Assembly (NCBI GenBank): GCA_022539475.1
Contig: VCMS01000006.1
Location: 326,504-390,503 of the forward strand
Source of the DNA: Gracilaria domingensis
Taxonomy: Eukaryota; Rhodophyta; Florideophyceae; Gracilariales; Gracilariaceae
Length of the DNA: 64,000 nt
Direction: 5' to 3'
Under the pieces are notes generated by a model. That model ran no database searches. It worked only from the letters and a program-made list of their open reading frames with translations, and had not been told where the DNA came from. The position numbers and the translations under genes are program-made. Positions 9,601-19,251 of the stretch are shown in pieces (the stretch's first letter is position 1; every line of letters begins with the position of its first letter).

Positions 9601-10610
9601 TGTGGACTGATCAAGAGGTCTGAATGGGTGTCACATTCGATGGGAGGGAGAGTAGAAGAGAACCAATGTCAAAAGAAACTGTTACGGTAAATGATCACAG
9701 TAGAAGGTGTTCAATAAACGGGATAAGGGGAGGTGCAGTGTAGAATCTACACTGCAGAGTCTGCAGACACGTTACAAGGAAGATGTCCCACATAGATGTA
9801 TGGATGATATTGTTGTTGACTCAAATATGGAGGTGCCTTACCAAGGCAGGTTCAACAACGTTTTGGTCACACATAATGCGGTTTTTGACGTGATTGCATG
9901 GAAAAAAGGAGATTGTGTGACAGCCCAAAGATACCGAGCACCGTTGATTACACAAACAGCGAAGGAACCTCGAATGAGACAGGCTGCACGCCCAAACTAG
10001 TCGTTACAAACGTCATTGTGAGCATAACAGGGAATGGCGGTTCCTTTGATCAAACGGAAGTGGCTCAAACAGGGCCGGAACGGACGGCGGGCGTGGCAGA
10101 GCGACGTCGGTTGACACATGCGGTTGGCAGTTGATTGGACATAGCTCGCCTCCTCTTCGGCTATGATTCCAAACGTTCTTTGTGCCGCTTCGTCAGCAGA
10201 GGTCAACAGGCTCGAGCCCGCGGCACGTACAATATACCAAGGATACTGTACTACAGTATCCTTGGTATTGCTACAGTAACTGTAGCATGGCAGCGCCGTG
10301 GGCGAAAAGCCAGGAAGCATGCAGTATGATAGCGCCCGTTTCAAATTCAAAAGACAAGACGCCCAAGCTCAAGAAACGTGCAACGTTTACTGCTTTACAC
10401 GTGTGAGTTACGCACATGTTCACGAGAGAAGATCAAGCTCTACTACTACTGTAGTATACAAGGAATAACCAAACGAGCATGAGTACGGACGGTACCGCAG
10501 CCATGGCTCCGCATGCTCATCCATCCCGTCTCGTTTCTATCTTCGCAGCTCTTCTCTTCGATTGCAGACGCTGATGGATGTCGAAGCCACCAGACAGTTA
10601 AAGATGTGCC
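9601..10610. other. Intergenic region between TIG-propeller (-) and PEX1 (+)
   Basis: About 1 kb shared by two divergent genes and therefore containing both promoters. Short frames here have no resemblance to known proteins. A perfect 35-nt foldback sits at 10234-10268, followed at once by a smaller one (GCTACAGT/ACTGTAGC near 10270-10286). Confidence 0.4.
10234..10268. repeat. Near-perfect palindrome, 17-nt arms, 1-nt centre
   Basis: ATACCAAGGATACTGTA at 10234-10250 is followed after one C by its exact reverse complement at 10252-10268. A second short foldback with 8-nt arms built on the same CTACAGT/ACTGTAG words lies just downstream. It would form cruciform DNA or an RNA hairpin and sits in a divergent promoter region. 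Confidence 0.85.
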
Positions 10611-13600
10611 ATGGATCTCATTGTCGCCCTGCGGTCAGAAAACCCGGCTTCTCCGGCTTCTAGTTTGCGTTCAAATTGCTTTGTGTCGCTGCCCTCCACA
10701 GTCGTTGCTTCCCTGTCTGAACTCACTCCATTCGCTCCATTGCTTATCATTCGTCTAATCCCCAAAAATAAGAAAGACCGCGAGCCGATATATGTCGCAT
10801 GCTCCGGCGGTACTACACAATCACAAGATCAGATTGCATTGCATCCACACCATGCGACCACGCTTCATCTTAAACAAGGTGATGTTGTCACTGCAACTGT
10901 TGCAGAAAGAATATCAAATTATCCTCGTCGATGTGTGGACGTAGCGTTTCTTCGTCCTGTATCTTACGACCAATGTCAAGCTAAGCCGTCAACTTCTCAA
11001 CCATTCCAACTGGCTTCTCAGCATTTTTCAACTCTAAATGTCACAGCAAATTTCTTAGAAACATCAGTACTTTCTCAGGTGCGACTGGTATACGAAAATC
11101 TTGTCGTTCCGATTCAACTACCTGCGAAAGAATGCATATATGTGCGCGTCAAAAGAATGGACACTACAGGCGATCAAAACTGTCCTTACGCCCTGCTCAC
11201 ACCATCCTCACAACTTTCCGTAGAACCTCCTCCCATCAATCCCTTGCGGAGCCGTGTGAAGCAAGTGTTCGGTTTCTTCCGGGCGCTGTGTAGATGCAAG
11301 AGTGAGCTTCAAGCTATATCGCCTTTGTTTAGAAGTCACGCAATTTTGCCAGCTGACGGCTCGCCTGATGTGCGCTATGCGTATATATCCAGGAAAGATG
11401 TGGAAAACAACAATAATGCTGTTCCTGTGGCGTTCATATGCCATGAAGCAATCCCGAAAGCTCACATATGGATACCGACTCATGTTTGTCACGCTCTTTC
11501 TATTACACCGCTAGTGCCCGTACTGGTCGAAGAGGTCGCTGCCTTCCAACGAGGTCAGATCGATCTATTTGCCGAACCGTCTAACTTTTCCAACGGCCTT
11601 GTTACCTTTTCAGAACTCAAGACTCAAAGTGGTGTCTATTTCGATTCAATGTTGTTGCGGGGTTTAAAGGTACGCATTGCCGGAGAACGGACATTGTCTG
11701 CCAGCAAGGATCAAACTGCATTTTTGTGGGATATTATCGACCTGAAGAAATCAGAGCATGAAGATGAAGATGAGATATTTGAAGACTCAGAAAACGCAAT
11801 CCTCGAAGACGTCGTGAGTAGTGAGGACCGCATAGCAGCTGCGAGTAAGCGTCAAATGGTGAATGGATTCTGCGGTTTTCCTGAGCAGACAGTATGTCTA
11901 ATTGAATCAAGTTCCAGAGATGTTCCTTCTACTAGAGAACGAAACGGAAGATTATTCCTTCGGCTTTCAGAAAAAGACGAGACCTCACTCCGCGCTTTGA
12001 AGAGCTTGACCGCATCCTCAAAACAACTCGTTCATGAATTGATGAAGCATGCCCGGTCAGTTTTCAGCATGCAGCAAACGGAACCTGCTTCACCGAGTTC
12101 CGTTGCGATACAGGGTGCAATTGGTGCCGGGAAGACATATGTATGTTCCACAGTTGCATGGTTGCTGCAAGACCTGGCTCTTGTTCGCACAGTCTGGGTA
12201 AGGTGCAAAGTTCACTCAAAGGATGCCCCGGAGGTTTCGATCTCGAGGATAAGAGCAGCATTTCGTGGTGCAATTGACGGCGGACCCGGTCTCATTGTAC
12301 TTGATGATGTTGATAGTTGGATTCAGGTCAGCAAAGACTCTGCTGATGAGAAAACCCAGTCCAGATTGAGAAACACTCGCGGCACGCGAATATGTGTTGC
12401 TTTGGAGCGTGAGCTCAGGAGAAAACTGTCCAAACCTGTTCTAGTATTAATGTCATGCAAGGACTTCAAGCAGCTCAACAAAACCATACGTTCGCCAGGG
12501 CTAATTCACTCTATACGCAATGTTCAACTGCCGGATAAATTGGACCGTATTCTTCTTTTTCGATTCGGCCTCAAGCGGTGTATGGAGTCAAGTGTCAATG
12601 ACAGCTTGTGTGGTAAGGATTTCAATGAAGAAACTCTGGAAAACTTGGCAACCGTCTCCGATGGTTTTTCGCCACGGGACATAAAGGTGTCTCTCTCGCG
12701 GGCACAGCTTCAAGCAAAGGCCCATTCAGCATCGAATGAGAATGCTGGAGTGCTGGACAGCCTGAATTTGGTCTTGAAGACGATGATACCGGTTAACAGA
12801 ATTGGAATCAAATTCACTAAGCCAAGTCCAAGAGATGAATTATCGTGGCAGATAATTGGAGGTCTTTCGCGAGCAAAACAGCAGTTGTGGGAAGCATTAC
12901 AACTTCCCACTCTCCATCCTGATGTTTTCAAAGATGTCCCGCTAAGACTTCCGCATGGCATTCTCCTTTTTGGACCCCCGGGTTGCGGAAAGACAATGCT
13001 CGCTAAGACCGCAGCTTTTGAAAGCAAGATGCGATGCATTGTCGTCAGAGGTCCGGAGTTGCTGAGCAAGTATGTAGGGGAAAGTGAAGCTGAAGTACGA
13101 CATGCTTTTGATAGAGCTGGCCAAGCTGCACCATGTGTGCTTCTTTTCGATGAATTCGATGCCCTGGCCCCTCGGCGGGGCGGGTATGGCACTGGGGTAT
13201 CTGATCGAGTGGTAAATACTCTCTTGGCTTGCCTGGATGGCGCCGAGAGACTTTCTGAAGGTGTTTATATATTGGCAACCACCAGTAGGCCTGAAGTAAT
13301 TGACCCTGCGCTGTTAAGGCCAGGGCGGCTTGATAAGTGGATCTACTTAGATGTTCCCTCCACGCCAGATGAACGTTTGGACATTTTGAGGAAGCTGTAC
13401 ATCAACTACTTCGAAGATTTCAATGGCACAGACGCCATTCTTGAACAAGTAGCGAGGAAAACTGATGGCTATACTGGTGCAGACTTGGGCTCTATCATTA
13501 ATGATGCCTATATGTTCATGCAAAGAAGCAAAGCGACCGCGGACGGAACGATAGACCGAGAAGCCACCTGTACATATCTTGAACAAGCGTTTTCTGAAAG

Positions 13601-13751
13601 CCGACCTTCCCTGAGTAGAAGGCAAAGAAATGCTTATCAAAGAGTAATGGCGAGATTCACAGCTCATGACGACTATGAGCCGAATGGAGGTGCTGCAAGC
13701 GACCTAGAGGCAACACAAAACCCATTGCGAAGCATGGTCGCTTTGAAATGA
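10611..13751 (+). CDS. PEX1: Peroxisome biogenesis factor 1 (AAA ATPase)
   Basis: A complete 1046-residue single-exon protein, close to the usual PEX1 length. The N-terminal ~180 residues fit the PEX1 double-psi-barrel domain. Two AAA modules follow. D1 has a variant P-loop GAIGAGKT near residue 503 and Walker B LIVLDDVDSW. D2 has GPPGCGKT near 788, GPELLSKYVGESEAEVR, Walker B VLLFDEFDAL near 843, then RRGGYGTGVSDRVVNTLL and DPALLRPGRLDKW with the arginine finger; this D2 wording is typical of PEX1 rather than p97 or NSF. PEX1 works with PEX6 as a hexameric motor that pulls ubiquitinated PEX5 from the peroxisomal membrane. ATG at 10611 is the first in frame. Confidence 0.94.
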   Translation: MDLIVALRSENPASPASSLRSNCFVSLPSTVVASLSELTPFAPLLIIRLIPKNKKDREPIYVACSGGTTQSQDQIALHPHHATTLHLKQGDVVTATVAERISNYPRRCVDVAFLRPVSYDQCQAKPSTSQPFQLASQHFSTLNVTANFLETSVLSQVRLVYENLVVPIQLPAKECIYVRVKRMDTTGDQNCPYALLTPSSQLSVEPPPINPLRSRVKQVFGFFRALCRCKSELQAISPLFRSHAILPADGSPDVRYAYISRKDVENNNNAVPVAFICHEAIPKAHIWIPTHVCHALSITPLVPVLVEEVAAFQRGQIDLFAEPSNFSNGLVTFSELKTQSGVYFDSMLLRGLKVRIAGERTLSASKDQTAFLWDIIDLKKSEHEDEDEIFEDSENAILEDVVSSEDRIAAASKRQMVNGFCGFPEQTVCLIESSSRDVPSTRERNGRLFLRLSEKDETSLRALKSLTASSKQLVHELMKHARSVFSMQQTEPASPSSVAIQGAIGAGKTYVCSTVAWLLQDLALVRTVWVRCKVHSKDAPEVSISRIRAAFRGAIDGGPGLIVLDDVDSWIQVSKDSADEKTQSRLRNTRGTRICVALERELRRKLSKPVLVLMSCKDFKQLNKTIRSPGLIHSIRNVQLPDKLDRILLFRFGLKRCMESSVNDSLCGKDFNEETLENLATVSDGFSPRDIKVSLSRAQLQAKAHSASNENAGVLDSLNLVLKTMIPVNRIGIKFTKPSPRDELSWQIIGGLSRAKQQLWEALQLPTLHPDVFKDVPLRLPHGILLFGPPGCGKTMLAKTAAFESKMRCIVVRGPELLSKYVGESEAEVRHAFDRAGQAAPCVLLFDEFDALAPRRGGYGTGVSDRVVNTLLACLDGAERLSEGVYILATTSRPEVIDPALLRPGRLDKWIYLDVPSTPDERLDILRKLYINYFEDFNGTDAILEQVARKTDGYTGADLGSIINDAYMFMQRSKATADGTIDREATCTYLEQAFSESRPSLSRRQRNAYQRVMARFTAHDDYEPNGGAASDLEATQNPLRSMVALK

Positions 13752-14646
13752 GTTGTTTGCTTCACTGTTCGCTCCAGGTCAAAAGAGATCACCTACGGAC
13801 CGAGATTTGATGAGGGGCAAATTCGTTCGTAGTGCAGTTGATGATATAGTCGGTTTTATATTTTTGAATCTTGGTTGTATCATAACCAGTTGAATGGCTT
13901 CATGGCAATTTTGATGCTTTCAATGATGAACAAATAGGATGAAAGTGCGGCAAAAGGCGAACGTCAGCGTGGTGTAAAGTGAACATCGGACCTCACGGGT
14001 GGGAAGGAAAACTGGACTTACCATGTTACCATGTATGAGTGTCGTAACAGGTGTCAAGCATCTGGTACTGCAATATTCTTTTTCCTTTCTTCCGCACATG
14101 AAATGCAAGGGGGGTTGTTATTACTTTCGACTCACGAACTCCGTAAAAATGATTTGGCCCTTAAATCTGTCTACTCCAGGACTTCTTAGGAAGTCACATT
14201 TCTTCGCTAGGCGTTCTATTGCTCGCTTGATTGGAAATGACCGCGGCAGAGTGAGATCATCGGCCCCGAAAATGGTTCCTTGATTGGAAATGACCGCGGC
14301 AGAGTGAGATCATCGGCCCCGAAAATGGTTCATCAAGCAAAAGTTATTGCTTTACACTCCGGTTCAATGGGGCCTTGAACCCGATTGTAATCGACCAAAT
14401 AGCTCCAAAGCTCGCTCCTCCGAGGTCATGTAGCGTGTTGCTAGTTACCGACTTCTTTGGAAACAGAAAGCTCTCTACGCAGTGTTTTTGCAGTTTTGAT
14501 GTATCGTCATTTAGTCTCCTGGAAGAATCAGGCCTAGGAGACTCGTTGGGGCTAGGTTTTGTTAAGTATTCAATTCTGAGCAACAAACTTGAGACGACGT
14601 AACTTTCTTTGGCATATCTTTCTGTGGTTTCGCTACTGGGTGGAAC
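13752..14646. other. Intergenic region with tandem duplication
   Basis: About 900 bases between PEX1 and the transporter, both on the plus strand. It holds an exact-looking 53-bp tandem duplication (listed separately) and otherwise only short frames without resemblance to known proteins. Confidence 0.4.
14227..14331. repeat. 53-bp direct tandem duplication (2 copies)
   Basis: The unit beginning TTGATTGGAAATGACCGCGG and ending near CCCCGAAAATGGTTC occurs at 14227-14279 and again at 14280-14331 with almost no difference. The near identity implies a recent duplication (or an assembly join). It contains a CCGCGG and lies about 320 bases upstream of the transporter ATG. Confidence 0.88.
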
Positions 14647-15771
14647 ATGGGCTATAGCCGGCAACCATTTGTATCCATATTACGGAAGCATGTAAAAGAA
14701 AGCTCAAGGGATTGGGATAAACATGAGCAGTCTGTTTCAAAACAGGGATTTCTTGGCCGGAATGGGGTCAAGAGTGAAGCGGTATTTGCATGCCTGAGCT
14801 ACACAACGTGTTCGGTTTTGCTGACTTTATCAAATAAGGCGATCTTTTCGATGAACAAACTCAACTACCCATGGATGCTTCTCGGAGTGCAAAGTATTGT
14901 AGTGGCTCTAATCTTAAGTTCTTTCTACATAGCATCGAACAAGAATTCTCTATGGAAGGTGACTCTTTTTCGACAGTTATTGCTACCTTGCGTCTTTTTC
15001 ACGTCTTTCATCTTTACCAATGCTAGGGCATTGAGATATATATCGTTACCAATTCTGACCGTGATCAAATCTTTGGCTCCAATGGGAATCGCATTACTAG
15101 AAAGATTATTATTCAAGGAAACTGTGTCTAATGGAACGTATGGAGCAATGTTACTCATTTTGCTGGGAAACTCAGTTACAGTGATGCATGATGTGGAGTT
15201 TCATATGGTTGGATACGTCTGGGCCTCTCTAAATGTGTTCATGAACATCATGTACGTAGTCTCACTACGATATTGTCTGAGCGACGAATTCTCCACTGGT
15301 GAAAAGACACTACACAGTAACGTACTCGCGTGCACACTTATATTCCCGATGGCGATTATAAATGGAGAATGGTTCGGTTTCTTTGACGAGTTCTCTATGA
15401 CATCAGTTCAGTTTCGATTCTTGTTTTTCATTAGTTGTGTTCTGGCAACAGGGATTGGAGCGTCGGTGTTCTGGGTAATCACAGCAGCTTCTGGAAGCAC
15501 ATTAAGTTTCGTCGGAGCGGCGAACAAAGTAATGGTTGTAATCCTTGGCGCCGTGATATTCGACGCAAAGATATCACCGGCTGGCTGGCTGGGAGTTGGT
15601 ATGGGCACAATCGCCAGCATTGTGTTCGCTCTGTCTAAAGTTCGGGACTCGAGGAAGAAAAATGGTGAGTCAAGGGAACAAGAGAGTGTGAGCGTTGCTG
15701 TCGAGGACACAAGGAGTCAGGGTGAAGTTGAGGGGATTGCTGGAGACGGGATGCGTGCTGTGGCAAAGTGA
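14647..15771 (+). CDS. Golgi nucleotide-sugar transporter (VRG4/GONST-type)
   Basis: A 374-residue polytopic protein with about ten hydrophobic helices, the size and topology of the drug/metabolite-transporter superfamily members that carry nucleotide sugars. An early SNKAIFSM motif matches the NST/TPT class. Near the C-terminus GAANKVMVVILGAVIFD corresponds to the GALNK substrate motif of GDP-mannose transporters such as Vrg4 and GONST1. The tail is hydrophilic (KVRDSRKKN then an Glu/Ser-rich stretch). The likely role is import of GDP-mannose or a related GDP-sugar into the Golgi in exchange for GMP; GDP-fucose or another sugar cannot be ruled out. Single exon; ATG 14647 is the first in frame. 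Confidence 0.82.
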   Translation: MGYSRQPFVSILRKHVKESSRDWDKHEQSVSKQGFLGRNGVKSEAVFACLSYTTCSVLLTLSNKAIFSMNKLNYPWMLLGVQSIVVALILSSFYIASNKNSLWKVTLFRQLLLPCVFFTSFIFTNARALRYISLPILTVIKSLAPMGIALLERLLFKETVSNGTYGAMLLILLGNSVTVMHDVEFHMVGYVWASLNVFMNIMYVVSLRYCLSDEFSTGEKTLHSNVLACTLIFPMAIINGEWFGFFDEFSMTSVQFRFLFFISCVLATGIGASVFWVITAASGSTLSFVGAANKVMVVILGAVIFDAKISPAGWLGVGMGTIASIVFALSKVRDSRKKNGESREQESVSVAVEDTRSQGEVEGIAGDGMRAVAK

Positions 15772-16534
15772 TATTGCGGCGTTGCGGAGAAGCCTTTTTC
15801 AGACGGATAGTCCTTGCGAATGGCCGATGACGGCATGGTGGAATGGACTCGGAGCATTTTTCGTGCGCAATGTCGAGATCATGGGTGAGTAGATTGTTGC
15901 TACAGGGGTGTGTAAAGAACCCTGTATCGACAACATGGAGCACGCTCGTTGTGATCTGTAGCTGCCGCGACAGAGTGGTTAGCAGCATACTGTACCGTCG
16001 GTCGCTCTACTTCGCATGTTCGGGCGACATATTTCCGTAGGTTTACATCCGCAGACTTCCGCAAGGTAGATGCTGGGCAAGTAGAAGTACTTGCCTCTGA
16101 CGGGCGATGCGCGGTGATGGCTTTATCGGTTCCGTCACAGAACTTCTGTGGATCGAGGCGTTATCGGTGCAGCGTCGTGCTTGCATGACAACTCACGACT
16201 TCTGGAGACATGACGTCTGCCGATATCTCCACTAGAGATTCTCTACTAGCCTCTCGCCGACAGGCGCGCTGCCATCGATTTGTACCAGGGCTAGCCCTCC
16301 CTTCGTAGATCTGCAGAATCTGCACATGACAAATTTGCAAAAAAAAAACGCACTCGAGCTCAAGACGTGAGCACGCAGCATCCATCTCTCCCACCGCCAC
16401 CTGCAGCCTGGAAGATCCTTGCCCGCATCAGCGCCGCTTCACTTCTACCGCACTCTGGCCTCCTTGCCAGCGTAAACCTCTATCCAACTTCCCGTCGCGT
16501 CCTTTCTCATCATCGTGTCTCACTCATCACCCGC
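15772..16534. other. Intergenic region and CLPP 5' leader
   Basis: About 760 bases between the transporter and the CLPP ATG. The final stretch is C/T-rich with a run of nine A near 16339. The CLPP frame is open upstream to about 16367 but contains no ATG before 16535. No other gene is visible. Confidence 0.4.
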
Positions 16535-17553
16535 ATGGTTTCTTTAACTGCCTTCGCCGCCTCAGCGGCTCTGCCGCTTTCTTCCACCCTGTCATCACGC
16601 GCCCCGGCCAGCTATGAAGTGCGCAGACAGCCTTCGTCTTTTCTTTCGTCTTCGCGTCCTCTCGGTTTTTTCGCCTCGAAAACTGTGCCCATGGTGCGAT
16701 CTCGTTCGATTGGCAGATGGACTATGATGCCCATCGGCGTTCCAAAAGTACGTTATGAAACAAATCATTCTATGTCTGTAACCATATGATTCGCGCTCTT
16801 TCCTTTTTTATGTACTCACGCTGCTGTTGCATATCCGGACGTATATTTGAAAAATAGGTTCTTTTCCGTGTACCGGGGGCTCCGCAAGCGGATTGGGTCG
16901 ATATCTACAATCGATTGTATCGCGAGCGCATTATCTTTCTCGGACAAGAGATTGACGACGAGATTGCTAACCAGATTATTGCTGTCATGCTTTATCTGGA
17001 ATCGGAAGATAACACAAAGCCTATTTACCTCTACATCAATTCTCCAGGAGGCTCCGTTATAGCCGGTATGGCAATATATGACACCATCAAGCACATAAAG
17101 TCCGAAGTGATCACCATCAACGTAGGACTGGCGGCCTCCATGGCTTCATTCTTGTTGGGCGGGGGTGAAAAGGGCAAGCGAATGGCACTGCCTCATTCTC
17201 GAGTGATGATTCATCAACCGATGGTACGTCGTGCTTTGTTTTACAGATTTACAAATGGCCCGTTTTTGTGCAGCTTGGAACACCTGTGACGGAATTGACT
17301 GACACTGAACTCACGTGTGAATTGTGGTATTATGCAGGGAGGAGCCCAGGGTCAGGCCTCAGATATTGAAGTTGAGGCGCAACAAATCTTGAGAATTCGC
17401 GAGAATTTGACTCACGAGTACGCTCGAATGACTGGTCAAAAGTATGAACAGTTGCTACAAGACATGGACCGTGATAACTTTATGAGTGCGGCTGAGGCCC
17501 TAGATTACGGCTTGATTGATCGGATCATAGAGGGAACAAGTCAAGCAATGTAA
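16535..17553 (+). CDS. CLPP: Plastid ATP-dependent Clp protease proteolytic subunit (three exons)
   Basis: Exons are 16535-16747, 16858-17223 and 17338-17553, all joined in phase 0; introns are GTACGT...ATAG and GTACGT...GCAG. The first exon encodes a Ser/Ala/Arg-rich transit peptide of about 60 residues. The mature part reads GVPK-VLFRVPG onward and has the full catalytic triad: Ser in GLAASMASF, His in RVMIHQPM and Asp in [10 protein letters not shown]. The [11 protein letters not shown] loop is cyanobacterial-type, so this is an active ClpP rather than a ClpR. It forms the degradation chamber of the plastid Clp complex with a ClpC-type unfoldase. The last intron splits the protein right after the catalytic His motif. 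Confidence 0.93.
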
Positions 17554-17672
17554 GACGAACGGAAACAAACATGGGCGCTTTCTACATGATAGGTGCGAAA
17601 CCAAAGTTAAGCTTATGAGTTGATATGTACTGGTAAGATGAGTTAGACAGTAAACTTTTGAGACAGTTACTC

Positions 17673-18389
17673 TCAACCAGGAAGTAAAATCTGAACCTCG
17701 GAGGGCTGGGTGTGGGCCTGTTGAACGCGATGCGGCTCTGGATGCGACGGAGTGTGCTTGGGTTGCGAAGTACGAAAATGGGCGTGCAACCTGAGGAGAA
17801 TGAGTGCGATGAACACTGTGGCAGCAATAGCGACGCAAATGTTGATGAGCAGTTGCATCCAACGCGGTACGTCAAAAACTACGCAGCTATGATGCAAAAG
17901 GTATAGAGCGAACACGAGACAAAACAAGCCCAGAGAGCGATGAAAGCGAGCCCACATGAGACGCCATAGGGACGGAGGGTGCTTGTCCGGGCGAAGCACG
18001 CCCGATGTAGCTTGCAAGGCCACTGCAGCCAGCAAAACGGTACCCAACAGGATATGCTGGACTGGAGCGCGCTCGGAGGCAAACAGAACGGCGAGAATGT
18101 GGGTCTGGGCGGTGAGAACGAACACGGTCACCATTGTGAAGCGGTGAACTGGGAACGAGACCGATTGTCTGACATAGGAGAACAAGTGGGCGAGCGGGAG
18201 CAGAAGGGTCCAGGCGAAGGTGACGGACAAGGCATGCCAGAGGAAGAAGGCGCCGTAACGGGCGGAGTAGGATGGCTGGGGATTGGGGAGGGAGTTGGGG
18301 GAATGGGTGCGGGCAGAAGGCCGGGGCGGAGCGGGGGAGGCGAGCGCGAGGGAGAGGGAGAGGAGCACGGCGAGGGCGAGGAGCCGCAT
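17673..18389 (-). CDS. Cytochrome b561-domain membrane protein
   Basis: A 238-residue protein starting at the ATG at 18389; the frame is open further upstream but begins there at a non-ATG codon inside a poly-C tract. Residues 1-18 form a signal peptide (LLALAVLLSLSLALASP). Then come about five transmembrane helices with histidines at the spacing expected of haem-b ligands: H52 (FLWHALS), H82 (PVHRF), H112 (QHILLG) and H150 (RFHRSLG). The LRP...W...HRSLG segment is typical of the b561 domains of DOMON-b561/ferric-reductase-like proteins. It lacks an N-terminal DOMON domain. The probable role is transmembrane electron transfer. Its start faces the GC-rich island shared with CYC8. Confidence 0.75.
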   Translation of the reverse strand: MRLLALAVLLSLSLALASPAPPRPSARTHSPNSLPNPQPSYSARYGAFFLWHALSVTFAWTLLLPLAHLFSYVRQSVSFPVHRFTMVTVFVLTAQTHILAVLFASERAPVQHILLGTVLLAAVALQATSGVLRPDKHPPSLWRLMWARFHRSLGLFCLVFALYLLHHSCVVFDVPRWMQLLINICVAIAATVFIALILLRLHAHFRTSQPKHTPSHPEPHRVQQAHTQPSEVQILLPG

Positions 18390-19251
18390 GGCGAAGGAAG
18401 CGGAATGGGAGGGCGCTCTCACGACGACGGCGCGGGGGGGGGGGGGGGGGGCGGGGCTGTGTATAAACAATAAACGGGGAGGAGGCCGCGCGCGCCAAAT
18501 TCAATTGGTACACGCGTGCGCCAATTGAGGCGCCGCCGCGCGTTGAAGGGGCGCCCAGCGCGCGGCGCGAGGCGCGCGGCGCGCGCGGCGCACGGCGGCG
18601 GCGGCGACGGAGGCTGGGCGCCAGCGTTGCGTCGCATTACAGCGCGGCCGCCGCGGGCAGATACGCGCTCTGTAAGGCTGCGGCACGCGTTGCGCGCCGG
18701 CGGTGCGGCTGCTGCAGCGGCTCGCTGCGTGTCCAACGGTTGGCGAGCGTTTGTCGCGCCTTCGACTGCTGCGCTCGGCGCACGCGGCGCAGCCGCCTGC
18801 CGCTTTACTGTGCCCCCAATGTGCGCCAGCTGTTCACCGCGCGCGCCGCGCGCCAGCCGCGCTGCGCTTTACATACTCGCTCCTGTTTGGACTTGCGCAC
18901 ACTCTGCGCGCGCACGCCACCAGCTCGCGCTCCAGTTCGCTTCCCGTGTCTACGCCCCCTACCCCCCCCCCTCCCCAAAACCTTCTCTTCCTTTCCTCGT
19001 TCCCCCCCACCGGGCCCCCTCCCCTTTCTCCTTCTTCTTCTTCTTCTCCTTCTCCTTCTCCTCTCTCGTACTAAAAACTTCCTTCTCCGTTCGTACCCCC
19101 TCTCTCCCCCCGACCCCCCGACCCCTCCCAAACTCCAATTTCGCCCAAAACTTGGCCCCGCCTCCACCCCCGCCCTTCCACGCGTGCGCCCCCCTCCTCC
19201 TTACGTCACCCTAGCGCACACCTACTCCCCACCCAACCCCCCTCTCCACCC
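18390..19251. promoter_or_regulatory. GC-rich divergent promoter island and C/T-rich leader of CYC8
   Basis: Between the divergent b561 (-) and CYC8 (+) genes lies a run of about 18 G (18427-18450), a stretch dominated by GCGC/CGCG words (about 18485-18900), then a strongly pyrimidine-rich strand from about 18955 to the ATG including repeated TTC/CTCC units near 19030-19070. Overlapping open frames on all strands here are composition artefacts. It is best read as a bidirectional CpG-type promoter plus 5' UTR. Confidence 0.6.
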
